Shown here: piece after piece, positions 1 through 7,861 of the stretch
Position numbering within the stretch: the stretch's first letter is position 1
Layout: the number at the start of each line of letters is the position of its first letter
From: a virus
Direction: 5' to 3' (one strand)
IMG/VR virus record: IMGVR_UViG_3300042549_002866
Coordinates: 1-28,342 of that record
Length of the DNA stretch: 28,342 bases
Notes under the pieces: generated by a model
What the model saw: only the letters and a program-made list of their open reading frames with translations
What the model was told of the DNA's origin: nothing
The model's database searches: none
Translations under genes and position numbers: made by a program

Positions 1-278
1 ACTATGCATTTCTGCGAAGGATTGCCAAGGAAAAGAAACAAAGTTATATTAAAGGTAAGTTAATTCAAGATATGCCATTTGAGATGTTTGAAGTTCAAGA
101 GGGTGATGATAAAGACTATCATAATGCTTATATGGATTTCGTTCAGAACAATAGCACCTTTGACGATTCTTGGATGGATCGCAAAAAAGAAAAAGCAGCA
201 AAACGAAAAGTTGATAATACATTGAATAGTTTTTTGGATGATGAAAATGACACAGGACTTACACAAGTGGATTCGTGA
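1..278 (+). CDS. 55: Late-transcription sigma factor gp55, C-terminal part
   Basis: The reading frame is open from the left edge, codons starting at base 3, to the TGA at 276-278, so only the last ~91 residues are present. The first visible residues (YAFLRRIAKEKKQSYIKGK) resemble the T4 gp55 segment around NAFVQRIKKERKE. The last ~20 residues contain LNSFLDDEND, which parallels the SLDFLYEAND tail by which T4 gp55 binds the sliding clamp. In T4 this small sigma factor directs host RNA polymerase to late promoters when docked on gp45. The position just upstream of gp47/gp46 and the presence of gp45 in the window fit. The identification rests on a partial sequence and on synteny. An internal ATG at 72 is not thought to be the start. 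Confidence 0.72.
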   Translation, partial: YAFLRRIAKEKKQSYIKGKLIQDMPFEMFEVQEGDDKDYHNAYMDFVQNNSTFDDSWMDRKKEKAAKRKVDNTLNSFLDDENDTGLTQVDS

Positions 279-1422
279 ATTGCAAGCAGGACATAATATT
301 GTAACAAGGTCTTTTCCTGCACTAGCAAGAAGCACAAAACGAAAAAGAAGAAAACAAAGTAAGAAACTTCTTAGAAAATATACATGGGATGCGTTTGATA
401 ACCAATTTGATCTGAGTAAAATTATGGATGATAAGAAAATATTTTTAGGTGTTTCTGATTTCGAAGACTTAATCACAGTCGAAATTATGAAGCGTCGTGT
501 TGATGCAAACCTATCAACAGTACAACGAGAAACAACTGTCCTTTGCGATCGTCAACGATGGTCAAAGTGGGCAGAAGAACAATACAGCGATTGCCTGTTC
601 GTTCAAAGCAATTCTTCAACTGGATTTATCGTTGAGGAAAATACTAACAACTTCATCAAGTTTGATGTAAACTCTAACTCAACCACTGTTCGAGCATTCG
701 GTGATGCTGAATATGCAGAAGACATGGTTGAGATTGTTGAGTCTAACTTTGATGTTGTTACATCTTATATCGAATGGATCTATGGTGCTGATGGTAACTC
801 CGTCAATGTTCCATTGAATCGTGATCGCCTCCCAACTGAAGAGATGTATCCATTCCTTAATGGCGAATCCCTTAATGATTACTACGATCGTTACATGGAA
901 TCTTCTGCCAACATTCTCCTACTAATTGGACCTCCAGGAACTGGCAAGACTACATTCATTCGTGGTCTGCTTGCACATCGCAACTGTTCTGCAATCGTAA
1001 CATACGATGCTGGCATCCTTGAGAAAGATGGTTTCTTCGCAAAGTTCATCGAGGATGATGCAGAAGTTATGGTTCTTGAAGACAGCGATGCATTCTTAAA
1101 GTCTCGTAGCGATGGTAATACAATGATGCATCGTTTCTTGAATGTTGGTGATGGTCTTGTTACAACCAAAGGTAAGAAGATGATCTTCTCCACCAATCTT
1201 CCAAGCATCCGTGATATTGACTCAGCATTAGTTCGTCCAGGAAGATGTTTTGATATCCTTACATTCGATACACTGTCACATGGTGATGCTAAGAAGTTGG
1301 CTAAGAAATTGAATGTTACCCTGCCAGACATCAAAGATGCATACTCTATTGCAGAGGTGTTCAATCAACAATCTGATAATACTAAAAAATCTAGTTCAAA
1401 TAGAAAGGTAGGATTTATCTAA
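238..1422 (+). CDS. Classic AAA-family ATPase (BCS1/FtsH-like core)
   Basis: A protein of up to 394 residues, overlapping the end of gp55 by about 40 bases. ATGs lie at 238, 241 and 247; the GGA at 236-238 would best serve the ATG at 247, so the start is uncertain by three codons. The AAA core is in the second half: Walker A GPPGTGKTT (231-239), Walker B VMVLEDSD (277-284), a sensor-1 Asn in STN (residue 320), and RPGR with arginine fingers (333-336). The last feature is typical of classic AAA proteins such as BCS1, FtsH and p97 rather than clamp loaders. The first ~200 residues have no motif I recognise, apart from a basic patch KRKRRKQSKK near residue 34. The substrate is unknown. Position between gp55 and gp47 suggests a role in phage DNA metabolism or protein remodelling, but that is inference. 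Confidence 0.82.
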   Translation: MMKMTQDLHKWIRELQAGHNIVTRSFPALARSTKRKRRKQSKKLLRKYTWDAFDNQFDLSKIMDDKKIFLGVSDFEDLITVEIMKRRVDANLSTVQRETTVLCDRQRWSKWAEEQYSDCLFVQSNSSTGFIVEENTNNFIKFDVNSNSTTVRAFGDAEYAEDMVEIVESNFDVVTSYIEWIYGADGNSVNVPLNRDRLPTEEMYPFLNGESLNDYYDRYMESSANILLLIGPPGTGKTTFIRGLLAHRNCSAIVTYDAGILEKDGFFAKFIEDDAEVMVLEDSDAFLKSRSDGNTMMHRFLNVGDGLVTTKGKKMIFSTNLPSIRDIDSALVRPGRCFDILTFDTLSHGDAKKLAKKLNVTLPDIKDAYSIAEVFNQQSDNTKKSSSNRKVGFI

Positions 1423-1553
1423 TGATAAAAGTTACATACGCAACTCCAGCAACATCGAGCGTTCATTTGTTTAAATGGTTCAAGACTGATCTAGAAGCGA
1501 ATGTTTTTGCATCAACCCTTGGTGATAGATTGATTGGGTTTAACTACGCATGA
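1422..1553 (+). CDS. 43-aa conserved-position small protein
   Basis: A 43-residue ORF filling the gap between the AAA ATPase and gp47. Its ATG overlaps the ATPase stop (TAATG at 1420-1424) and its TGA overlaps the gp47 start (ATGA at 1550-1553), so all three are probably translationally coupled. The sequence begins MIKVTYATPATSSVHLFKWF and ends LIGFNYA. It has no cysteine cluster, membrane segment or recognisable motif. An AGGTAGGA purine stretch about 10 bases upstream could be the ribosome binding site. The double overlap and complete use of the gap are the main evidence that it is real. Function unknown. Confidence 0.6.
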   Translation: MIKVTYATPATSSVHLFKWFKTDLEANVFASTLGDRLIGFNYA

Positions 1554-2605
1554 AAGTAGCCATTATTACTGATCAACACTTCGGTGCTCGTAATGATAGT
1601 ATTGCTTTTCTAGACTTCTTCGAAAAATTCTATGACAATACTTTCTTTCCTGCTCTTGATGCAAATGCTATTGACACTGTTCTTGTTCTTGGCGATACTT
1701 TTGATAGACGCAAGTATGTCAACTTCTACGCACTGGACAGAGCCAAGAAAATGTTCTTCGATAAATTGGAAGAGCGTGGTATTAGAGTGCATATGTTGGC
1801 TGGTAACCACGACACTTATTATAAAAATACTAATGAGGTAAACTCTCCAGATTTACTTCTAGTTGAATACGGTAACATTGATGTTATCTCTAAACCAGAA
1901 ACAATTGTTATTGATGGAACACGCATCTGTATGATGCCATGGATTTGTCCAGAGAACTATCAAGAATCATTGGATCATATTACAAACACTAAAGCCGAGA
2001 TCTGTATGGGTCACTTTGAGATCGCTGGCTTTGCAATGCATAGAGGAATGGAATCAAACGATGGCTTGGCTAAAGAAACTTTCGAAAAGTTTGATTTGGT
2101 TTTTTCTGGGCACTATCACCATAGGAGTAGTAATCAGCATATTCATTATCTCGGAAATCCGTATGAACTTACATGGCAGGACTATAACGATCCCAGAGGA
2201 TTCCATCTGTTTGATCTCGATACAAGAGAACTCGAATTCTTTTGCAATCCTTATCGAATGTTTGAACGAATCGAATACAACGATAAAGAACAAGACCCCA
2301 TCGATCTCGATTTAATTGAACTTGACCAGAAGTATGTAAAGTTAGTAGTTGTAAACAAAACTGACTTTTATAAATTTGACAAATTCATTCAGAAGTTGTA
2401 TAATAAGGGTTGTCATGAAATCAAGATTATTGAAGACATGTCAGAGTTTCAAGATGGTGAGATTGGTGAAGAAATCAATCTTGAAGATACATTGTCTGTT
2501 CTCTCACACTATGTCGATTCAATCGAAACTGATGTTGACAAAGAGCAAATCAAGACTTACATGAGAACACTTTACACTGAAGCGGTGAACATCGAGGTGG
2601 TATGA
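1550..2605 (+). CDS. 47: Recombination nuclease subunit gp47 (Mre11/SbcD-like)
   Basis: A 351-residue calcineurin-like metallophosphoesterase, close to T4 gp47 (339 aa). All phosphodiesterase motifs are visible: D8-x-H10 (TDQH), GD49 in LVLGDTFDRR, GNHD at 85-88, H155 in CMGHFE, and H188/H190 in SGHYHH, together forming the two-metal site. With gp46 it makes the phage counterpart of Mre11-Rad50, which resects DNA ends so that UvsX can start strand invasion and recombination-dependent replication, and which also helps degrade host DNA. It starts in an ATGA overlap with the 43-aa gene. The GAGGTGG before its stop is a ribosome binding site for the next ORF. Confidence 0.95.
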   Translation: MKVAIITDQHFGARNDSIAFLDFFEKFYDNTFFPALDANAIDTVLVLGDTFDRRKYVNFYALDRAKKMFFDKLEERGIRVHMLAGNHDTYYKNTNEVNSPDLLLVEYGNIDVISKPETIVIDGTRICMMPWICPENYQESLDHITNTKAEICMGHFEIAGFAMHRGMESNDGLAKETFEKFDLVFSGHYHHRSSNQHIHYLGNPYELTWQDYNDPRGFHLFDLDTRELEFFCNPYRMFERIEYNDKEQDPIDLDLIELDQKYVKLVVVNKTDFYKFDKFIQKLYNKGCHEIKIIEDMSEFQDGEIGEEINLEDTLSVLSHYVDSIETDVDKEQIKTYMRTLYTEAVNIEVV

Positions 2606-2916
2606 TGCAACAACTTAATATAGAGTATTTCTTTCCACTGACAGAACAGATTCCACTTGAGTTGGATTTTACGCTAACTGAAAAGTATATTTTAGATAAG
2701 CGAGCAGAGCAGTTAAAAAATTCTGTTACGATCTCAGGATTAGTTTTCGGTGGAACTGGTGCTACTACTTGGACAACTATGTCTAATAATCTCGGCAACC
2801 CATCCTTTACTATTAATGTTGACCAGATGCCAATTACTATTATCTCTAAAAAGAAACCTAACTTTGTTAAGCAGTTTATTTACAAAGCACTGGGTATGAA
2901 ATGGAAAGCTGAATGA
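2602..2916 (+). CDS. Conserved hypothetical between gp47 and gp46
   Basis: 104 residues, with an ATG overlapping the gp47 stop (ATGATG at 2602-2607, TGA 2603-2605) and a TGA overlapping the gp46 start (ATGA at 2913-2916). GAGGTGG is correctly placed upstream. The protein is soluble-looking: an N-terminal stretch rich in aromatic and acidic residues, a Gly/Thr-rich middle (VFGGTGATTWTTMS), and a basic C-terminus (KKKPNFVKQF...MKWKAE). I recognise no motif. Being locked by overlaps between the two subunits of one nuclease suggests coordinated expression and perhaps a link to the gp46/47 complex. That is inference from context. Confidence 0.75.
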   Translation: MMQQLNIEYFFPLTEQIPLELDFTLTEKYILDKRAEQLKNSVTISGLVFGGTGATTWTTMSNNLGNPSFTINVDQMPITIISKKKPNFVKQFIYKALGMKWKAE

Positions 2917-4631
2917 TCGTATTTAAAAGCGTACAGTGGAAGAACTTTTTATCTACTGGTAATTCTCCAAACAAAGTCTTACTAAACAAATCACAAACTA
3001 CTCTTATCATTGGTAAGAATGGTGAAGGTAAGAGCACAATCTTAGATGCATTGTGCTTTTCGTTATTTGGTAAACCATTCCGTAACATCAACAAAGGTCA
3101 ACTTGTAAACTCCATCAATGGTAAAGGTTGCGTTGTTGAGATTGAATTTGATATCAATGGTAAAGAATACAAAATCATTCGTGGTATCAAACCCAATATA
3201 TTTGAGATCTGGCAAGATGGTGAGATGATCAATCAAGATGCTGCATCAAGAGACTATCAAAAGATTCTTGAGCAACAGGTTCTTAAATTAAACTACAAGA
3301 CATTCACACAAGTTGTTATCCTTGGTTCTGCATCGTTTGTTCCATTCATGCAGTTGCCAACAACCCAACGAAGAGAAGTTATTGAAGACATTCTTGACAT
3401 TCGTATTTTCTCTACAATGAATCAGCTGTTAAAAGAAAAGGTACAGGAAACTAAAGATGCTATTACCGCAATCGAGAACGAAATCTCCACTGCTAAGACA
3501 AAGGTTGACTCACAAACGCAACTCATCAAAACTATTACTGAAGCGAAAACGAGTGCCATCGAAAGTATCGGAGCAAAGATTTCTGCAAACTCTACTGAGA
3601 TTTTACATGCAGAGGGCGAGATACAACTTATCATTTCGGAGATCGATACTCTTAAAGCAAGCATCAATGACAAGGAAACTGTTGCTGAAGACATTGACAA
3701 AGCCAAGTCCATCAGAAGTAAGTTGCTCCAGAAAATCGAAACTTGCGAGCACAACACAGAGTTTTTTAGCGAACACGATGTTTGTCCATCGTGTAGCCAA
3801 GATATCGCAGAGGAATACAAAGAGGGTATTATCAAAGATCTTAATGCGAAAATGTTGGACAATAACACAAAGATTGGTGAACTCGAAACCATACTCTCCA
3901 ATCTCAATGACAAACTATCGCAAATTAATAAAGTGGTTGAGCAAATTACCGACAAGAACATTGAGTTATCTACAAGGAACTCTACTGTCACCTTACTCAA
4001 CAAACAAATCAAAGAACTTGAAGCTGAGACCCAAAGGGTTAAATCTGACACAACTAACCTCGATGAAGAGAAGGGTAAGTTAAAAGATCTAGCCAAAGAA
4101 GCCATTGGTAAGATTGGTCAAAAGACTCAACTACAAGAGCAAAGAAATCTTGAAGATGTCGCTAATATCCTATTGAAGGACACTGGTATCAAGACAGCAA
4201 TCATTCGTGAGTATCTTCCTATCATGAATAAATTGATTAATAAATACCTTCAAGCAATGGATGCTTATATTCACTTTGAGTTAGACGAAGCATTCAATGA
4301 ATCTGTTAAGTCTAGATTCCGAGATGACTTTACATATGCATCATTCTCTGAAGGTGAGAAGATGCGTATTGACTTGGCAATCCTATTTACATGGAGACAG
4401 ATTGCAAAGATGAAGAACTCTGTCAATACAAACTTACTATTACTGGATGAAATCTTTGACTCATCTTTAGACACAGCAGGAACAGATTACTTTTTGAACC
4501 TAATGAACCAGTTTGGAGACAATACAAATATCTTCGTTATTTCTCACAAGGGTGATCAGTTGTTTGATAAGTTCAGATCCGTTATTAAGTTTGAAAAGAG
4601 AAATGATTTTAGCGTAATCGCAAAGGGATAA
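2913..4631 (+). CDS. 46: Recombination nuclease ATPase subunit gp46 (Rad50/SbcC-like)
   Basis: 572 residues, close to T4 gp46 (560 aa). Domain order is that of an SMC/Rad50 ABC ATPase: Walker A GKNGEGKST (34-42), a Q-loop region, a long coiled coil (about 170-400) rich in Glu, Lys and Ile, a zinc hook C291-P-S-C294 at the coiled-coil apex, ABC signature SFSEGEKMR (around 477-485), and Walker B LLLLDE (508-513). It binds DNA and uses ATP to control the gp47 nuclease. A long antisense open frame (3422-4105) over the coiled coil is only a compositional shadow. It starts in an ATGA overlap with the preceding small gene. Confidence 0.96.
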   Translation: MIVFKSVQWKNFLSTGNSPNKVLLNKSQTTLIIGKNGEGKSTILDALCFSLFGKPFRNINKGQLVNSINGKGCVVEIEFDINGKEYKIIRGIKPNIFEIWQDGEMINQDAASRDYQKILEQQVLKLNYKTFTQVVILGSASFVPFMQLPTTQRREVIEDILDIRIFSTMNQLLKEKVQETKDAITAIENEISTAKTKVDSQTQLIKTITEAKTSAIESIGAKISANSTEILHAEGEIQLIISEIDTLKASINDKETVAEDIDKAKSIRSKLLQKIETCEHNTEFFSEHDVCPSCSQDIAEEYKEGIIKDLNAKMLDNNTKIGELETILSNLNDKLSQINKVVEQITDKNIELSTRNSTVTLLNKQIKELEAETQRVKSDTTNLDEEKGKLKDLAKEAIGKIGQKTQLQEQRNLEDVANILLKDTGIKTAIIREYLPIMNKLINKYLQAMDAYIHFELDEAFNESVKSRFRDDFTYASFSEGEKMRIDLAILFTWRQIAKMKNSVNTNLLLLDEIFDSSLDTAGTDYFLNLMNQFGDNTNIFVISHKGDQLFDKFRSVIKFEKRNDFSVIAKG

Positions 4632-4635
4632 TAAA

Positions 4636-5259
4636 ATGCAAATGAAAGTACAACACATTTTCCCAACTACAATTGTAGATTGGGATCTTGGTAGGGATAT
4701 AACTGAACAAGAAATAACATTGGCAAAATTACATGGCACAGAAGGTAAATGTCATAGAAACATGGGTAATGTAGTTAGTAATGACCGATACCTACTGAGA
4801 GATTGTGCAGAATTGTCTTCTATTAAAGAATTCATAGAAACAGGTGTGCAACATTATGTTGAAAACATATTAATGACTACCAAAGATGTAGAATTTTATG
4901 TAACACAATCTTGGTTAAACTACACTAGTCCTGGGGAGTTTCACCATAAACACAATCATTCGAATAGTATTATTTCTGGTGTGTTTTATTTTAATGCAGA
5001 TCCAGAAAAGGATAAAATTTATTTTTACAACGATCATAATTTTAGACAACTAGACTTTAATAGATCTGGATATAATTTGTCAAATTCTACTAGTTGGTGG
5101 TTTCCAGTCACAACTGGAAAGCTGATGATATTCCCTTCAAGTTTAACTCATATGGTTGAACAAACTACATCAGTAGAGACTAGGATTAGTCTCGCATTTA
5201 ATGTTTTTGCAAAAGGATCTTTGGGTGCTGAAGAAACTCTAACAGCCTTATATTTGTAA
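4636..5259 (+). CDS. Putative Fe(II)/2-oxoglutarate oxygenase (CHP02466-like)
   Basis: 207 residues, starting five bases after gp46, with the purines AAAGGGA upstream. The core has the layout of the putative 2OG-Fe(II) oxygenase family called 2OG-FeII_Oxy_5: a His-rich segment HHKHNHSN (103-110) followed by SGVFYFN (114-120), a strand FPSSLTHMVEQ with the likely distal metal ligand H172, and an Arg in ETRISLAFN (R183) that could bind the 2OG carboxylate. Similar genes are frequent in aquatic T4-like phages, but their substrates are not established. It is the last gene before a strong terminator. The family call is good; the reaction is unknown. Confidence 0.72.
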   Translation: MQMKVQHIFPTTIVDWDLGRDITEQEITLAKLHGTEGKCHRNMGNVVSNDRYLLRDCAELSSIKEFIETGVQHYVENILMTTKDVEFYVTQSWLNYTSPGEFHHKHNHSNSIISGVFYFNADPEKDKIYFYNDHNFRQLDFNRSGYNLSNSTSWWFPVTTGKLMIFPSSLTHMVEQTTSVETRISLAFNVFAKGSLGAEETLTALYL

Positions 5260-5286
5260 AACCCTACTGCAAGTAAGACTATCCAG

Positions 5287-5319
5287 ACCCTGTAAGTTGT
5301 TGAAATTACAGGGTTTTTT
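5287..5319 (+). terminator. Rho-independent terminator after the gp46 unit
   Basis: A perfect 9-bp stem, ACCCTGTAA (5287-5295) against TTACAGGGT (5306-5314), with a 10-base loop and a run of six T starting at 5314. It closes the leftmost transcription unit. The next promoter follows 18 bases later. Confidence 0.88.
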
Positions 5320-5336
5320 CTTTTTAGAAATAAGTG

Positions 5337-5365
5337 TTGTCTTTAATTGCCGACTGTTGTATAAT
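5337..5365 (+). promoter_or_regulatory. Sigma70-like promoter for the 57-aa/CobT unit
   Basis: TTGTCT (5337-5342), a 17-base spacer, and TATAAT (5360-5365). The spacer begins TTAATTG and the -10 box is followed by AGTCGT, both features shared with other promoters in this window. It lies between the terminator and the first gene of the unit. Confidence 0.85.
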
Positions 5366-5389
5366 AGTCGTTATATTATGGAGAAAACT

Positions 5390-5563
5390 ATGGAAAATCA
5401 ATGGGCTGGTTTTGATGACTTTGAGTTAGCATGTTTGTGTCATGGTTATGGTATCGAAGAAGAATGTGTATTTGAAGGCATCCTTCCTGTAAAATTGGCT
5501 AATCGTGCTAAGATTGAAGCACTGTTGACTGAATTCGAATTTGAATTAGCGTTTGGGGAATAA
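5390..5563 (+). CDS. Small acidic hypothetical protein (57 aa)
   Basis: A 57-residue protein. The ATG at 5390 is preferred because GGAG (5380-5383) lies six bases upstream; an in-frame ATG at 5378 is too close to that site and is probably part of the leader. The peptide is acidic (MENQWAGFDDFELACLCHGYG ends its first part) and finishes EFEFELAFGE. There are three Cys in the first half but no clear metal motif. It is the first gene after the promoter at 5337 and sits seven bases before the CobT-like gene, so the two are probably co-transcribed. Function unknown. Confidence 0.72.
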   Translation: MENQWAGFDDFELACLCHGYGIEEECVFEGILPVKLANRAKIEALLTEFEFELAFGE

Positions 5564-5570
5564 ATATATT

Positions 5571-7754
5571 ATGGAAATGAAAGCATCTGATCTATCCGCA
5601 AGACTGCTGGCAACTGAAAACCTTTCAGTGATTCGTGCCAGAACTCGCACTGCATCTTTTGACATCAAGAGTCGTATTCTTACTCTTCCGATGTGGAAAG
5701 ATATGACTCCCGAAATTGAAGATATGTTGATTGGTCACGAAGTGGGTCATGCCCTCTACACCAACGATGACTATCTTGCACCATTAAGGGATACCCCTAA
5801 GTTACACTCATACATGAATGTCCTAGAAGATGTTCGTATCGAGAAACTTATCAAACGCAAATATCCAGGATTGCGCAAACGCATGAACGAAGGATATAAG
5901 CAACTCAATGATCGTGACTTCTTTGGCACGAAACAAGTTCAAGACTTTGACGAACTGCTACTCATTGACAAAATCAATCTTTACTTTAAAGCAGGATTCC
6001 AGTGTGGTGTAACATTCACACCTGATGAAAAGGCATTTGTGAATCGTGCTGAACGAACAGAAACAGTCGATGAAATTGTTGCACTGGCAAATGAGATTTA
6101 TGCATACTCTAAACAAGTAGCCGAAGAGCGTAAACAGAATGCCAAATTCCAAGAACAAGAAGAAGATGAAGGTGATGAAGACGAAGATCCAAACTATGGT
6201 GACTTTGACATCGATGGCGAAGAAGACTTTGAAGAACAAGATGGTGAAGACGAAGATCTGAAACCAGCCAAGAATAATAAATCATCTACACTACAAAATG
6301 ACGACAAGTCAGAAATTGGTGACGATTTAGAATCGAAAACAGAAAGAGCATTCCAAAACAAATTGGAAGACTTAGCTGACGATTCAACTGAATACAAATA
6401 CTGGAAGTTTGACACAGACTACTTCAAAGATCCAGTCATCGGTTACAAACAGATTCTGAATGAAACTAAATCACCTGAGAAGTGGTTACTTGATAGTCCA
6501 GACATGATTGACTACCGCACTCGCAATATGAGTGATGAAGAACGAAATGCTTTCCACAATGCAGAGGATTCAGATTTTGTGCAATTCAAAACTGAGTCTA
6601 TTCGTACTGTGAATTATCTCGTGAAAGAATTCGAGATGAAGAAGTCTGCTCAACTTCACAAGCGTGCAATGGTATCAAAGATTGGTTCATTGGACATGAA
6701 GAAAGTATATGCATACAAGTTGCAAGACGATTTGTTCAAGCGTGTAACTTCTCTGCCACAAGGTAAGAATCACGGCATGATTCTTCTTGTTGATTGGTCT
6801 GGTTCAATGAATGAAGTATTGAAAGATACCATGAAACAAGTTATCAACTTGGCTATGTTTTGTAATCGTGTTCAGATTCCATATCGTGTGTATGCATTTA
6901 CGACTGACTATAACGACAAGAAAACTGAAACTGTAGCAGAACATGAAGCATATCGTGCTTGGAGATCTGCAAGACGAGAAGAAAACAATTTGATTGATTC
7001 TGCCGACAGGTTCCACTTGTTAGAATTCTTCAACAACAAAATGACTACCAGCGAATTCAATTCAATGGCTCGTCGTGTTCTTGACTATCGTTTCCACTGG
7101 AATGAAGGTTACAACACTGGTGGTACTCCATTGAATGAAGCATTGGTATATTGCTACAAAACTTTGGGTACATTTATTAAGAACAACAATATCGAGAAAA
7201 CAACTTTCATTACTCTTACCGATGGCGAAGGTGGTTCATTGAATACCTACACATCTGGTCGTTTTGATGACTCTCGTACAGAGATCGTTGATGGTGTTTA
7301 CAAACGAATCAAAATCAAGAACTTTATCAAAGATGAAGCCACACAAAAGACTTATGAAATTGGTCGCCTGTCTGGTAATCAAACTGAGATGATTCTTCGA
7401 ATGATCAAAGATCGTTACAATATTTCTTCGGTCGGATTTCATATCTGTCAGAATCGTGGTCGTGATTTGCGTTGTGTTGCAAACTCAAACCTACCTGATT
7501 TTAATGGAGACATCTACGCATTGATTGATAGCTGGAAGAAAGAATTCAGAGCACAAGGTTTTGCGTCAGTGAAAAACACTGGTCGTGATGAGTTGTTCTT
7601 GATTCCACAGTCTTCAACCAAGATCCAAGAGGGTGAGATGGATGTAAAAGCCGATGCAAATGCAAGAGCGATTGCAAAGAATTTCGGTAAATTCCTCAAT
7701 GTAAAGAAGACTTCCCGAGTCCTACTCAATCGATTCGTTGGATTAGTAGCCTAA
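5571..7754 (+). CDS. CobT-like protein: HExxH metalloprotease-like region plus VWA domain
   Basis: 727 residues from the ATG at 5571; a longer frame opening at 5553 lacks a better start. The N-terminal part contains H56-E-V-G-H60 followed by ALYTND, with acidic residues in NVLEDVRIEKL (84-93) that could supply a third zinc ligand, as in gluzincin peptidases. Residues ~193-237 form a very acidic Glu/Asp linker. The C-terminal half is a VWA domain with a complete MIDAS: D408-W-S410-G-S412, T519 in TGGTPLNE, and D551 in TLTDGEGG. This architecture resembles phage proteins annotated as CobT (cobaltochelatase subunit), which pair with a MoxR-type AAA+ partner; that partner is the next gene. No other cobalamin genes are visible, so cobalt insertion is doubtful. 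A remodelling or proteolytic complex is an alternative. Confidence 0.86.
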   Translation: MEMKASDLSARLLATENLSVIRARTRTASFDIKSRILTLPMWKDMTPEIEDMLIGHEVGHALYTNDDYLAPLRDTPKLHSYMNVLEDVRIEKLIKRKYPGLRKRMNEGYKQLNDRDFFGTKQVQDFDELLLIDKINLYFKAGFQCGVTFTPDEKAFVNRAERTETVDEIVALANEIYAYSKQVAEERKQNAKFQEQEEDEGDEDEDPNYGDFDIDGEEDFEEQDGEDEDLKPAKNNKSSTLQNDDKSEIGDDLESKTERAFQNKLEDLADDSTEYKYWKFDTDYFKDPVIGYKQILNETKSPEKWLLDSPDMIDYRTRNMSDEERNAFHNAEDSDFVQFKTESIRTVNYLVKEFEMKKSAQLHKRAMVSKIGSLDMKKVYAYKLQDDLFKRVTSLPQGKNHGMILLVDWSGSMNEVLKDTMKQVINLAMFCNRVQIPYRVYAFTTDYNDKKTETVAEHEAYRAWRSARREENNLIDSADRFHLLEFFNNKMTTSEFNSMARRVLDYRFHWNEGYNTGGTPLNEALVYCYKTLGTFIKNNNIEKTTFITLTDGEGGSLNTYTSGRFDDSRTEIVDGVYKRIKIKNFIKDEATQKTYEIGRLSGNQTEMILRMIKDRYNISSVGFHICQNRGRDLRCVANSNLPDFNGDIYALIDSWKKEFRAQGFASVKNTGRDELFLIPQSSTKIQEGEMDVKADANARAIAKNFGKFLNVKKTSRVLLNRFVGLVA

Positions 7755-7755
7755 G

Positions 7756-7774
7756 ACCCTTGCAACCACAGGGT
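7756..7774 (+). terminator. Short CCCT/AGGG hairpin after CobT
   Basis: ACCCT (7756-7760) pairs with AGGGT (7770-7774) around a nine-base loop, directly after the CobT-like stop. There is no T-run, so termination may be weak. Similar ACCCT/AGGGT hairpins precede other promoters in this window. Confidence 0.4.
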
Positions 7775-7784
7775 TAAATAAGTG

Positions 7785-7813
7785 TTGACTTTTATTGTTA
7801 ATTACAGTATAAT
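7785..7813 (+). promoter_or_regulatory. Sigma70-like promoter for the CobS-like gene
   Basis: TTGACT (7785-7790), a 17-base spacer, and TATAAT (7808-7813) followed by AGTTGT. The -35 box is the closest to consensus of the set. The leader carries TTATTATGGAGAAAA, nearly the same as the leader of the 57-aa gene. Confidence 0.87.
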
Positions 7814-7861
7814 AGTTGTTATGAATTTGTGAAAGTGTAATTTTATTATGGAGAAAATGTG

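Noticed and set aside
891-1364. 157-codon open frame on the - strand
   Set aside because: Antisense to the AAA ATPase core; no start signal and no motif.
3457-4083. 208-codon + strand frame inside gp46
   Set aside because: Out of frame within a clear gene, Ser/Arg/Lys-rich by composition only.
3422-4105. 227-codon open frame on the - strand
   Set aside because: It lies wholly within the gp46 coiled coil; the Glu/Lys-rich codons of gp46 create Ser/Leu-rich antisense frames. No ribosome binding site or recognisable domain.
5559-5566. AATAAATA resembling a late promoter before CobT
   Set aside because: It is only five bases before the start codon, so a transcript from it would lack a leader and start signal.
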